A stretch of DNA of 19,184 bases. Origin: CAZQCI01 sp964592255 (GTDB lineage: Bacteria > UBA10199 > SBBF01). The stretch is taken from contig CAZQCI010000032.1 in the NCBI GenBank assembly GCA_964592255.1, positions 1 to 19,184 on the forward strand. The letters run 5' to 3'. Of this stretch, positions 8,229 through 15,311 are shown piece by piece (positions within the stretch are counted from its first letter, which is position 1; each line of letters starts with the position of its first letter). The notes beneath the pieces are model-generated. The model was not told where the DNA came from and searched no databases. It saw only the letters and a program-made list of their open reading frames with translations. The translations under genes and the position numbers were made by a program.

Positions 8229-8417
8229 ATGCCCTTAAGCGGTGAAAAAATGCTGAAGTTGTTTTTGAAGGATGGTTGGGTTTTTGTACGTCAGAAGGGA
8301 AGCCATGTGCAGCTTGTTAAGGCAGGTGCTCATATATCTATTCCCATGCACCGAGAACTCAAAAAAGGTACAGAACATGTTTTATTGAAAAAATTAAAGC
8401 AAGTGAGCAAGGAGTAA
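8229..8417 (+). CDS. hicA: HicA-type mRNA interferase toxin
   Basis: HicA toxins are small double-stranded-RNA-binding-fold ribonucleases that cleave mRNA and are held inactive by HicB. From ATG 8229 the 62-residue product begins MPLSGEKMLKLFLKDGW and carries the family hallmark FVRQKGSHVQL, with the presumed catalytic histidine at residue 26. ISIPMHRELKKGT and a C-terminal helix follow. The reading frame can be extended to GTG 8184, overlapping the comM stop, but the extra 15 residues do not resemble the family and would run through the operator-like palindrome. hicB starts one base after the stop, and its Shine-Dalgarno site is embedded in the hicA 3' end. Confidence 0.92.
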   Translation: MPLSGEKMLKLFLKDGWVFVRQKGSHVQLVKAGAHISIPMHRELKKGTEHVLLKKLKQVSKE

Positions 8418-8418
8418 T

Positions 8419-8841
8419 ATGGAATATCATTTTAGAGTTTATAAAGAAGAAGTAGGTTATTCAGGGCAATGTATTGAGCTTGAAGGAGTATTAAGCCAGG
8501 GTGATACCATGGAAGAATTTCGCTTCAATCTTAAAGAAGCCCTCGATTTGGCTTTGGATGAGCCTGCAAATTCCGATCTCATTATTCCTTTACCTAAAAA
8601 ATCAATTAAAGGAAAAAACATCATTAAAATACCTGTTGAGCCACACATTGCTTTAGCCATGTTAGTTCGTCAGGAAAGAATTAAGAATAAGATGACCCAA
8701 GCCAAGGTGGCGGCACAAATGAAGGTTCCACTCTATAGCTATCAAAAACTGGAAAACTCAAAAACAGCCAATCCGGAATGGAAAACATTAGTTAAGCTCC
8801 GCAGGCTTTTTCCTAAATTGAATTTTAATTTAGCTCTCTAG
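8419..8841 (+). CDS. hicB: HicB-type antitoxin with C-terminal helix-turn-helix
   Basis: The antitoxin neutralises HicA and probably represses the operon. The N-terminal half (about 1-65) is the partial RNase H-like HicB fold: YSGQCIELEGVLSQGDTMEE followed by a helix (FRFNLKEALDLALDE). The C-terminal half (about 77-135) is an XRE-like DNA-binding domain with LVRQERIKNKMTQAKVAAQM and YSYQKLENSKTANPEWKTL. A good Shine-Dalgarno site, AAGGAG (8409-8414), precedes the ATG by 4 bases, so it is well placed for translation in excess of the toxin. Its last 17 bases overlap the end of the convergent DUF423 gene. The 140-residue length is normal. Confidence 0.92.
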   Translation: MEYHFRVYKEEVGYSGQCIELEGVLSQGDTMEEFRFNLKEALDLALDEPANSDLIIPLPKKSIKGKNIIKIPVEPHIALAMLVRQERIKNKMTQAKVAAQMKVPLYSYQKLENSKTANPEWKTLVKLRRLFPKLNFNLAL

Positions 8842-9292
8842 TTTTTGACCGCAGTATGTCCGTAAACCATAAGACCCATCCCAACAAAAAACTTAAACCA
8901 CCCAAGGGAGTGATGATTCCTACTTTATTGATGTTGGATAATATCGAGGAAAGGAGTGGGGGATTATTGTTTCTGAAATTTATGACAGCACCTAGGGCTT
9001 CAAAAGTAGGGGATAAGGAAAGCAGGTACAGGCTGCCGCAGAACAAAAAAACTCCGCTTTTAAAGCAGAAAGTTATTTTAGAAAAATTTTGGGTAGGTGG
9101 AACGCTTCCCAGAAGAATAAGGGTAAGCGCATGGAAAAACTGGTATTCGGTAGCCGTTTTCCAAAGATTTTGTCCTTTCAGCGAGAGAGAGCTATTCAAA
9201 AGATGGGCCCCAAAGGCGCCCATTAATACACTGAGGAAAGCAAGGCCGATACCCCACAAAAGGGTATTTCGTTGGGAGGACTCCATTCTCAT
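8825..9292 (-). CDS. DUF423 (YwdK-like) small membrane protein with an insertion
   Basis: This is a conserved inner-membrane protein of unknown biochemical role. Family marks are SVLMGAFGAHLL near the N-terminus, WKTATEYQFFHALTLILLG in the middle, and GSLYLLSLS and ITPLGGLSFLLGWVL toward the C-terminus, giving about four hydrophobic segments. In usual members the SLY...LGAITPLGG block is continuous. Here about 24 residues, rich in Asn, Ser and Leu, separate LGA from ITPLGG without breaking the frame. The start (ATG 9292) overlaps the stop of the upstream outer-membrane gene (ATGA), so the two are probably translationally coupled; a second ATG lies two codons in. The end overlaps hicB by 17 bases. 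Confidence 0.9.
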   Translation of the reverse strand: MRMESSQRNTLLWGIGLAFLSVLMGAFGAHLLNSSLSLKGQNLWKTATEYQFFHALTLILLGSVPPTQNFSKITFCFKSGVFLFCGSLYLLSLSPTFEALGAVINFRNNNPPLLSSILSNINKVGIITPLGGLSFLLGWVLWFTDILRSKTRELN

Positions 9293-10260
9293 TTAATTTG
9301 GTAGGTGATCCCCGCCATCGTGCGGAATTGGGGAACGCCTGCTCCTTGCGATACGGCAAAGCCTCCACCGGCGTTGACACGAATATCTTTCGTAATGGCG
9401 TAGTCGGCTTTAACCAAGAGCTCGGAAGAGGTCGCGTTTCCGTGTTCAAATAAGGCATTTAAAGGGCTAGAAATATAAATATCGGCACTTACTTTAAAAG
9501 GTTTAATGGGTGTAAAGTTGATACCGAGGCTCCCTAAAAATAAGCTGCCCGAATGAAAGTTATTGAGATGTACTTCTTCTTTTCCGTTAAAACCCACATT
9601 CACACCTGCTGAAAATAATTTGCTGAAACGGATATCTCCCATGGCCATTAAACCGGCAGTAGGGCGACGATCCCCTACAAAAATATCGGAGCTACCCATG
9701 GGGATTGTTAGAAACTGTACAAACCCAAATCCGAAGGGATGATTCTCTTCATTGAATAAGGTTAAACGGTTACGGATGAAGACGTCACCTAAGGCTGCCT
9801 TATTGACATTTAAACTTGTGGGGTCATTAGGGTTAGAAAAACGGTTTACCCATACGATGGGGACGTCTATTTCTGTTTCCAATAATGGTGAAAAAACATA
9901 AGCCCCACCTAAATATTGAACGAAAAGATGGTCTACGATCCCTCGAGTCCTTGATCCATTGCTGAGAAACTCAAGGGGGTGGTAGCTGTAGTTGAATTCT
10001 GAAAAAAACCACCAGTCACCTTTTTCTAAAGAAGGGGTTCCTAAGGTAATAACGAAATCTTCAGGGTTAGTTGCTGGATAAGGAGGTAAAATGGAAAAGC
10101 GGCTTGTATCAGCCCATGTGACAACAGGGGTGGCAACTAAAAGAAAGTAAAATATGAAAATAAAAAGTAATCGCTTCAAGAGCTGGGAGCATAATGCTGA
10201 TTCTATGTTGGGGTCAAGAAATAAGCCTAAGGGTATTATCTTTTGAAGTAGGGGCGTCAT
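9289..10260 (-). CDS. Putative outer-membrane beta-barrel protein
   Basis: The sequence has a signal peptide (LLKRLLFIFIFYFLLVATPVVTWA, cut before DTSRF). It is followed by about 270 residues of alternating amphipathic strands with many aromatic and Gly residues, ending in YQIK, as expected for a transmembrane barrel. It resembles the barrel part that precedes OmpA domains in some deltaproteobacterial proteins (ALGDVFIRNRL, TIPMGS, GVNVGFN), but has no OmpA peptidoglycan-binding domain. That resemblance is from memory and is tentative. Residues 1-28 before the signal core are unusual. A TTG codon in LLKRLL (about residue 29) would give a normal signal peptide, so ATG 10260 may be too far upstream. 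It is followed by and overlaps the DUF423 gene, and is divergent from sdhC. Function unknown. Confidence 0.8.
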   Translation of the reverse strand: MTPLLQKIIPLGLFLDPNIESALCSQLLKRLLFIFIFYFLLVATPVVTWADTSRFSILPPYPATNPEDFVITLGTPSLEKGDWWFFSEFNYSYHPLEFLSNGSRTRGIVDHLFVQYLGGAYVFSPLLETEIDVPIVWVNRFSNPNDPTSLNVNKAALGDVFIRNRLTLFNEENHPFGFGFVQFLTIPMGSSDIFVGDRRPTAGLMAMGDIRFSKLFSAGVNVGFNGKEEVHLNNFHSGSLFLGSLGINFTPIKPFKVSADIYISSPLNALFEHGNATSSELLVKADYAITKDIRVNAGGGFAVSQGAGVPQFRTMAGITYQIK

Positions 10261-10276
10261 TTTATCAAAAGTGGAC

Positions 10277-10306
10277 TTGACGTTAGTTGCTTCTCTCGCA
10301 TATAAG
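10277..10306 (+). promoter_or_regulatory. Sigma70-like promoter for the sdhCAB-icd-mdh operon
   Basis: The -35 hexamer TTGACG (10277-10282) and the -10 hexamer TATAAG (10301-10306) each match five of six consensus bases and are 18 bases apart. The predicted start of transcription is near 10313, giving a leader of about 20 bases. The leader contains AAGG at 10321-10324, 9 bases before the sdhC ATG at 10334. It sits in the 73-base divergent spacer between the outer-membrane gene and sdhC. It is predicted by eye only. Confidence 0.6.
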
Positions 10307-10333
10307 TCCCGGGCCTAAATAAGGCTTTAAATT

Positions 10334-10981
10334 ATGCGATTCATCTCCTCTTCTATTGGCAAAAAAATTCTCATGTCTTTAACGGGGGTAGCACTCATCG
10401 GTTTTTTAGTGATGCACCTTTCTGGTAATCTTCTGCTTTTTGCAGGGGAACATATCTTTAACGAATATAGCCACAAACTTGTATCTAATCCTCTTATCGT
10501 AGTGGCGGAACTTATTTTATTGTTCTTTTTCTTAAGCAACATGATTAATGGTATTTGGGTGACTATTCGTAATCGGCAGTCGCGACCTGACAGATACTAT
10601 ATGAAAAAAGCGGCCGGGCACACCAGTCGTAAAAGTTTGGCTTCTAGCAGTATGATTATTTCCGGACTTTTTTTATTAGTATTTATTGTCATTCATTTAA
10701 AAGATTTTAAATATGGAACGCATTACGAGGTCGCAGGGGGGGCTCCAGTGCGTGATTTGTATCGCTTAGTGATTGAAGAATTTAAAGAGCCGGGAGAAGT
10801 GATTTTTTATGTTTTCGTTATGTTATTGATAGGGGCGCATTTGTGGCATGGCTTTGGAAGCGCCTTTGAGTCGGTAGGTGTGGCTTACCGACCTTGGATA
10901 CGTGGTTTTGGGAAATTGTTGGCGGTTGCGATTGCGGGTGGTTTTGCTGCCATTCCCATACTGATTTATTTTACGAAGTGA
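10334..10981 (+). CDS. sdhC: Succinate dehydrogenase cytochrome b558 subunit (first complex)
   Basis: This is the five-helix membrane anchor of complex II; it normally carries two b hemes and the quinone site. The N-terminus SSSIGKKILMSLTGVALIGFLVMHLSGN is that of the b558 family found in Bacteroidetes and related groups. Histidines that match expected heme ligands are H28 (helix I), H121 (IVIHLKDF) and H169 (AHLWHGFGSAF). The helix II ligand position in LSNMINGIWVTIRNRQSRP is N69, where family members normally have His; see findings. At 215 residues it is full length. It is the first gene behind the promoter at 10277-10306. The 131-base gap to sdhA is filled with hairpin repeats. Confidence 0.94.
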   Translation: MRFISSSIGKKILMSLTGVALIGFLVMHLSGNLLLFAGEHIFNEYSHKLVSNPLIVVAELILLFFFLSNMINGIWVTIRNRQSRPDRYYMKKAAGHTSRKSLASSSMIISGLFLLVFIVIHLKDFKYGTHYEVAGGAPVRDLYRLVIEEFKEPGEVIFYVFVMLLIGAHLWHGFGSAFESVGVAYRPWIRGFGKLLAVAIAGGFAAIPILIYFTK

Positions 10982-11008
10982 TTGACATACGGTTAAGAAT
11001 CTCAATGT

Positions 11009-11106
11009 CCTCCCCTTAATTGTAAGGGAGGATTTCTTTGGGAGAGGGGTTACTTATTTAAAGTGAATAACTCCCCCCTAGCCCCCCTCTTAAATATTAA
11101 GAGGGG
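11009..11106. repeat. MITE-like palindromic element fragments in the sdhC-sdhA gap
   Basis: Two hairpins are present. The first pairs CCTCCCCTTA (11009-11018) with TAAGGGAGG (11023-11031), one C bulged. The second pairs CCCCTCTTAA (11084-11093) with TTAAGAGGGG (11097-11106) perfectly around an ATA loop. Between them lie GGGAGAGGGGTTA and AATAACTCCCCCC, the two outer ends seen in the sister copies, so this looks like two half-elements back to back. The right arm of the second hairpin includes part of the sdhA Shine-Dalgarno region. Confidence 0.75.
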
Positions 11107-11112
11107 AAGGAA

Positions 11113-13032
11113 ATGTTTATGATGATTGAAGGAAAAATTCCTGCAGGGCCTATTGAACAAAAATGGTCTACTCACAAGTTTAACATGAAGCTCGTGAACC
11201 CAGCCAATCGTCGTAAGCATACGGTGATTGTGGTTGGAGGTGGTTTGGCTGGGGCTTCTGCTGCGGCTACTTTGGGGGAACTGGGTTACAATGTTCTGAA
11301 TTTTACCATTCTCGATTCGCCACGCCGTTCTCATAGTATTGCGGCTCAAGGGGGGATTAACGCGGCTAAAAATTACAAAAACGATGGGGATTCTGTCCAT
11401 CGTCTTTTCTACGATACGATTAAGGGTGGGGATTTTCGTGCCCGTGAAGGTAATGTGTATCGGTTAGCTGAAATCAGCACATCGATTATCGACCATTGTG
11501 TCGCGCAAGGAGTGCCCTTTGCGCGTGAGTATGGTGGATTGTTGGATAACCGATCTTTTGGTGGGGCTCAGGTTTCTCGTACTTTTTACGCTCGTGGCCA
11601 AACCGGACAGCAGTTATTGTTGGGAGCGTATAGTTCCTTAATGCGGCAAGTGGCGGACGGGTCGGTTAAAATATTCCCTCGTCGTGAAATGCTGGACTTA
11701 GTTTTAGTGAATGGTCATGCGCGTGGTATTGTCGTGCGTAATTTAATCAACGGCATGATGGAACGTTATGCTGCTGATGCCGTGCTTTTATGTACTGGTG
11801 GATATGGTAATATTTATTTTCTTTCCACTAACGCTGTTAACAGCAATGTTACAGCTACCTGGCGTGCGGCGCGGCGTGGGGCTTACTTTGGAAATCCATG
11901 CTATGTGCAGATTCATCCTACTTGTGTTCCACAAGCTGGGGAACATCAATCCAAATTGACTTTGATGAGTGAAAGTTTGCGTAACGATGGCCGGGTGTGG
12001 GTTCCTAAAAAGGTGGGAGATAAGCGTAACCCACAAGATATTCCTGAAGATGAACGTGATTATTATTTAGAACGTAAATATCCTAGCTTTGGAAACTTGG
12101 TACCACGCGATGTGGGGGCTCGTAATGCCAAAGTCATGTGCGATGAAGGAAAAGGTATTGGGCCTACGGGTTTAGCCGTATATTTGGATTTTGCCGATTC
12201 TATTCGCCGTTTGGGTGAGCCTGCCATTCGTGCACGTTACGGAAATCTTTTCGACATGTATCAAAAAATCACCGGGGATAATCCGTACACAACACCGATG
12301 AAGATTTATCCTGCCGTTCACTACACCATGGGTGGTCTTTGGGTTGATTACAACTTGATGAGTAATATTCCAGGGCTGCATGTTTTAGGGGAGGCCAATT
12401 TTTCGGATCATGGCGCAAACCGTCTGGGTGCTTCCGCCCTCATGCAAGGCTTGTCGGATGGCTATTTTGTGATTCCGTATACGTTAGCTCACTATATTGC
12501 CAGCACTAAACTTGAAAAAGTTACCACCGATCACGACGCTTTTAAAGAAGCGGAAGCAGCTTGTAAAAAACGTATTGAAAAAATATTGATGGCTCGAGGC
12601 AAAAAAACTCCTTTGGAATATCACAAACAAATCGGAAAAATTATGTGGGACAAAGTAGGTATTGCCCGCAATGAAGCCGGTTTAAAAGCGGCTGTTTCCG
12701 AAATCCAATCGCTTCGCGCCGAGTTTTGGGACAACATCAACGTGTTGGAGTCCTCCGATGGAATCAATAAAAACTTGGAACATGCTCTTCGTGTGGCCGA
12801 TTATTTGGAGTTTGGTGAGTTAATGGCTTTAGATGCCCTTCATCGTAAAGAATCGTGTGGGGGTCATTTTCGTGAAGAAAGCCAGACAGAAGAAGGTGAA
12901 GCCAAACGCGATGATGAAAAGTTTTCATATGTTGCTGCTTGGGAATACAAAGGTGAAGGTAAGGACTACGAGCTGCATAAAGAGCCTTTGAATTTTGAAA
13001 ATGTGCATTTGTCGAATCGAAGTTATAAATGA
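11113..13032 (+). CDS. sdhA: Succinate dehydrogenase flavoprotein subunit (first complex)
   Basis: The FAD subunit oxidises succinate to fumarate (or the reverse) and passes electrons to SdhB. The family type is that of Bacteroidetes and related lineages: N-terminal IPAGPIEQKW and KLVNPANRRKH before the FAD motif VVGGGLAGASA (40-50). The catalytic set is complete: covalent-FAD H74 in RRSHSIAAQGG, H268 in HPT, E287 and R290 in SESLR (proton relay), R332 in VPRD (acid/base), H403 in VHYTMGGL and R437 in GANRLGAS. The 639-residue length is normal for this type. GAGGGGAAGG lies just before ATG 11113; internal ATGs at 11119 and 11122 are possible and better spaced. Its RBS is part of a hairpin repeat. 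Confidence 0.97.
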   Translation: MFMMIEGKIPAGPIEQKWSTHKFNMKLVNPANRRKHTVIVVGGGLAGASAAATLGELGYNVLNFTILDSPRRSHSIAAQGGINAAKNYKNDGDSVHRLFYDTIKGGDFRAREGNVYRLAEISTSIIDHCVAQGVPFAREYGGLLDNRSFGGAQVSRTFYARGQTGQQLLLGAYSSLMRQVADGSVKIFPRREMLDLVLVNGHARGIVVRNLINGMMERYAADAVLLCTGGYGNIYFLSTNAVNSNVTATWRAARRGAYFGNPCYVQIHPTCVPQAGEHQSKLTLMSESLRNDGRVWVPKKVGDKRNPQDIPEDERDYYLERKYPSFGNLVPRDVGARNAKVMCDEGKGIGPTGLAVYLDFADSIRRLGEPAIRARYGNLFDMYQKITGDNPYTTPMKIYPAVHYTMGGLWVDYNLMSNIPGLHVLGEANFSDHGANRLGASALMQGLSDGYFVIPYTLAHYIASTKLEKVTTDHDAFKEAEAACKKRIEKILMARGKKTPLEYHKQIGKIMWDKVGIARNEAGLKAAVSEIQSLRAEFWDNINVLESSDGINKNLEHALRVADYLEFGELMALDALHRKESCGGHFREESQTEEGEAKRDDEKFSYVAAWEYKGEGKDYELHKEPLNFENVHLSNRSYK

Positions 13033-13037
13033 TTTTG

Positions 13038-13130
13038 TAACGCCCCCCTCTTAGGTTAAGAGGGGGAAATGAATCTCCTTCCCTTAGAATAAGGGGAGGT
13101 TGGTCCCAACGGGATCCCTTTGGGAGAGGA
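13038..13130. repeat. MITE-like palindromic element in the sdhA-sdhB gap
   Basis: The outer end TAACGCCCCC starts at 13038. The core pairs CCCCCTCTTA (13044-13053) with TAAGAGGGGG (13057-13066) around GGT. A second hairpin pairs CCTTCCCTTA (13077-13086) with TAAGGGGAGG (13090-13099), one G-T pair. The tail, which includes a further short hairpin (TCCCTTTGGGA), has diverged from the other copies and ends in GGGAGAGGA. It starts 6 bases after the sdhA stop. Confidence 0.75.
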
Positions 13131-13148
13131 GTGAGAGTTTTTTATCGT

Positions 13149-13916
13149 ATGTCTGATCACACAAAAAATATTTCGCTTAATCTTCTTGTTTGGCGCCAGC
13201 CCGATGCAATTTCTGCTGGCAAAATGGTTCCTTATACCATCGACAATGTTTCTCCAGACATGTCCTTTTTAGAAATGCTGGATGTATTAAACGAACAGCT
13301 GATTGCCAAAGGGGAACCCCCTGTGGCCTTCGATTCCGATTGTCGCGAAGGGATTTGTGGCTCTTGTGGTTGTGTTATTAATGGAGTGCCTCATGGCCCT
13401 CAACCGGCTACGACAACTTGCCAGCTTTTTATGCGGCATTTCAAGGATGGAGAAACGGTTGTGATCGAACCTTGGCGCGCTAAGGCTTTTCCGGTTCTTA
13501 AAGATTTAATGGTTGATCGCAGCGCCTTTGACCGTGTCCAACAAGCCGGTGGCTTTATCTCCGTCAATGCAGGTTCAGCCCAGGATGCCAATGCTTTGCC
13601 TGTTTCCAAAGAAGATGCTGATCAGGCTTTTGATGCGGCTACTTGCATTGGCTGTGGAGCTTGTGTGGCATCATGCAAAAATGCGTCGGCATCTCTTTTT
13701 GTGGGAGCTAAAGTAACTCAATTGTCTTTATTACCTCAAGGTCAACCAGAGCGTAGTCGGCGAGCGATTGCCATGGTTGAACAAATGGAGAAAGAAGGTT
13801 TTGGGGGTTGTTCGAATGAAGGGGAGTGTGAAGCCGTATGCCCGAAGGAAATTAAAACTTCAGTTATTTCCACATTAATCCGGGAATATGTGAAAGCGAA
13901 TTTAAAGAAGATCTAA
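13149..13916 (+). CDS. sdhB: Succinate dehydrogenase iron-sulfur subunit (first complex)
   Basis: The iron-sulfur protein relays electrons from FAD to quinone through [2Fe-2S], [4Fe-4S] and [3Fe-4S] clusters. The plant-type ferredoxin domain has C65, C70, C73 and C91 (CREGICGSCG, then TTTCQL). The C-terminal bacterial ferredoxin domain has CIGCGACVASC (166-176) and GGCSNEGECEAVCPKEI (C221, C227, C231). The length from ATG 13149 is 255 residues. This start is chosen over GTG 13131 because MSDHTKNISLNLLVWRQ matches the usual N-terminus; GTG 13131 abuts AGAGGA with no spacing. Both flanking gaps contain hairpin repeats. All cluster ligands are present. Confidence 0.96.
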   Translation: MSDHTKNISLNLLVWRQPDAISAGKMVPYTIDNVSPDMSFLEMLDVLNEQLIAKGEPPVAFDSDCREGICGSCGCVINGVPHGPQPATTTCQLFMRHFKDGETVVIEPWRAKAFPVLKDLMVDRSAFDRVQQAGGFISVNAGSAQDANALPVSKEDADQAFDAATCIGCGACVASCKNASASLFVGAKVTQLSLLPQGQPERSRRAIAMVEQMEKEGFGGCSNEGECEAVCPKEIKTSVISTLIREYVKANLKKI

Positions 13917-13926
13917 TCTTATTGAG

Positions 13927-14037
13927 TAACTCCCCCTGGCCCCCTCTTATTACTAAGAGGGGGATAATTTCTTTTGAAATTAAAAGGGGAAGCATCTTTT
14001 TCCCCCTCTTAAAGTAAGAGGGGGTTCGGGGGAGTTA
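13927..14037. repeat. Best-preserved copy of the MITE-like element (sdhB-icd gap)
   Basis: The terminal inverted repeats TAACTCCCCC (13927-13936) and GGGGGAGTTA (14028-14037) are perfect. Each end carries an inner hairpin: CCCCCTCTTA/TAAGAGGGGG at 13940-13963 and again at 14002-14024. The middle is AT-rich (TAATTTCTTTTGAAATTA). The total is 111 bases. If the outer TA dinucleotides are target duplications, the element proper runs ACTCCCCC...GGGGGAGT, which is the pattern left by IS630/Tc1-type transposases. There is no coding capacity. Confidence 0.85.
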
Positions 14038-14051
14038 TTAAGTTTCAAAAA

Positions 14052-15305
14052 ATGTCAAAACTCAACAAACCAACAGCAGGAAATAAAATTACCATTAACA
14101 AAGGGATATTAAATGTTCCTGACCAACCCATTATTCCTTTTATCATTGGGGATGGTACAGGCCCTGATATTTGGAATGCTTCAGTAGGTGTTTTTGATGC
14201 GGCAGTAGCGAAAGCTTATCATGGTAAAAGAAAAATTCATTGGTTTGAAGTGTATGCGGGTGAAAAAGCCAAGCAAGTTTATGGAGACCAATGCCCTCCT
14301 AATTTTTTGCCTCAAGAAACTTTGGATGTGATGAAGGAGTATCTGGTTTCTATTAAAGGGCCTCTCACAACCCCAGTAGGTGAAGGAATCCGCAGTCTCA
14401 ATGTTTCCTTAAGGCAAGAGCTCGATTTGTATGTTTGCCTGCGTCCTGTCCGTTATTTTCAAGGAACTCCTTCGCCGGTTAAAAAACCCGAACTTATTGA
14501 TATGGTGATTTTTCGGGAAAACACTGAAGACATTTATGCCGGTATCGAATGGGCAGCTAAAACAGCTGACGCTAAAAAAGTAATAGCATGGCTGCAAACG
14601 GAGATGAAAGTGAAGAAGATTCGTTTCCCTGAGTCTTCCGGTATTGGCATTAAACCAGTTTCTGAAGAAGGAACGAAGCGTTTGGTTCGTTCTGCCATTC
14701 AATATGCCATTGAACAAAAAAGAAAGAGTGTGACCTTTGTGCATAAAGGAAACATCATGAAGTTTACTGAAGGTGCTTTCCGAAATTGGGGTTATGAAGT
14801 GGCCAAACAGGAATTTGGTCATCAAGCTGTGTCGTGGGAAGAATGTGGAGGACAAGTGCCTGCCGGAAAAATTTTGGTTCAGGATGTAATTGCCGATAAT
14901 TTTCTCCAACAAATCTTACTGCGTCCACAAGACTACGATGTGATTGCCACACTTAATCTCAATGGTGATTATATTTCCGACGCCTTGGCGGCTCAAGTGG
15001 GTGGTATTGGTATTGCTCCTGGGGGTAATATCAATTACGTTACAGGTCATGCTATCTTTGAGGCAACTCATGGTACGGCTCCTAAATATGCCAATCAAGA
15101 CAAAGTCAATCCGGGATCTGTTATTCTTTCAGGTGTGATGATGTTGCAATATTTAGGTTGGAATGAAGCCGCCTCTTTGATTGTTGCTTCTTTGGAAAAA
15201 ACTATCGCTGCTCAAACTGTGACTTATGATTTTGCACGATTGATGGAAGGGGCTACAGAGTTGAAGTGTTCCGAGTTTGGTAAAGAACTTATTAAGAATA
15301 TGTGA
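14052..15305 (+). CDS. icd: Isocitrate dehydrogenase, NADP-type
   Basis: The enzyme oxidatively decarboxylates isocitrate to 2-oxoglutarate in the TCA cycle. The sequence follows the Escherichia coli Icd type along its length (417 residues): IIPFIIGDGTGPDIW, the substrate-binding phosphoserine-type loop GEGIRSLNVSLRQ with LYVCLRPVRYF, FRENTEDIYAGIEW, FVHKGNIMKFTEGAFRNWGYE, and the cofactor loop FEATHGTAPKYANQD, where PKY is typical of NADP use. The start ATG 14052 gives MSKLNKPTAGNKITI. The nearest Shine-Dalgarno-like bases (GGGGGAG, 14028-14034) belong to the repeat element and lie 17 bases away, so initiation may be weak or coupled. It sits between sdhB and mdh. Confidence 0.97.
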   Translation: MSKLNKPTAGNKITINKGILNVPDQPIIPFIIGDGTGPDIWNASVGVFDAAVAKAYHGKRKIHWFEVYAGEKAKQVYGDQCPPNFLPQETLDVMKEYLVSIKGPLTTPVGEGIRSLNVSLRQELDLYVCLRPVRYFQGTPSPVKKPELIDMVIFRENTEDIYAGIEWAAKTADAKKVIAWLQTEMKVKKIRFPESSGIGIKPVSEEGTKRLVRSAIQYAIEQKRKSVTFVHKGNIMKFTEGAFRNWGYEVAKQEFGHQAVSWEECGGQVPAGKILVQDVIADNFLQQILLRPQDYDVIATLNLNGDYISDALAAQVGGIGIAPGGNINYVTGHAIFEATHGTAPKYANQDKVNPGSVILSGVMMLQYLGWNEAASLIVASLEKTIAAQTVTYDFARLMEGATELKCSEFGKELIKNM

Positions 15306-15311
15306 AATGGG

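Noticed and set aside
8856..9296. 146-codon plus-strand reading frame opposite the DUF423 gene
   Set aside because: It is a mirror of a well-conserved minus-strand membrane protein and has no RBS or family resemblance.
11009..11035. Rho-independent terminator after sdhC
   Set aside because: The hairpin is strong but is followed by ATTTCTTTGGG rather than a U-run, and the same family occurs in every gap of an evident operon.
13131..13148. GTG 13131 as the sdhB start
   Set aside because: The AGAGGA abuts it with no spacing and the added residues MRVFYR are not family-like; ATG 13149 fits.
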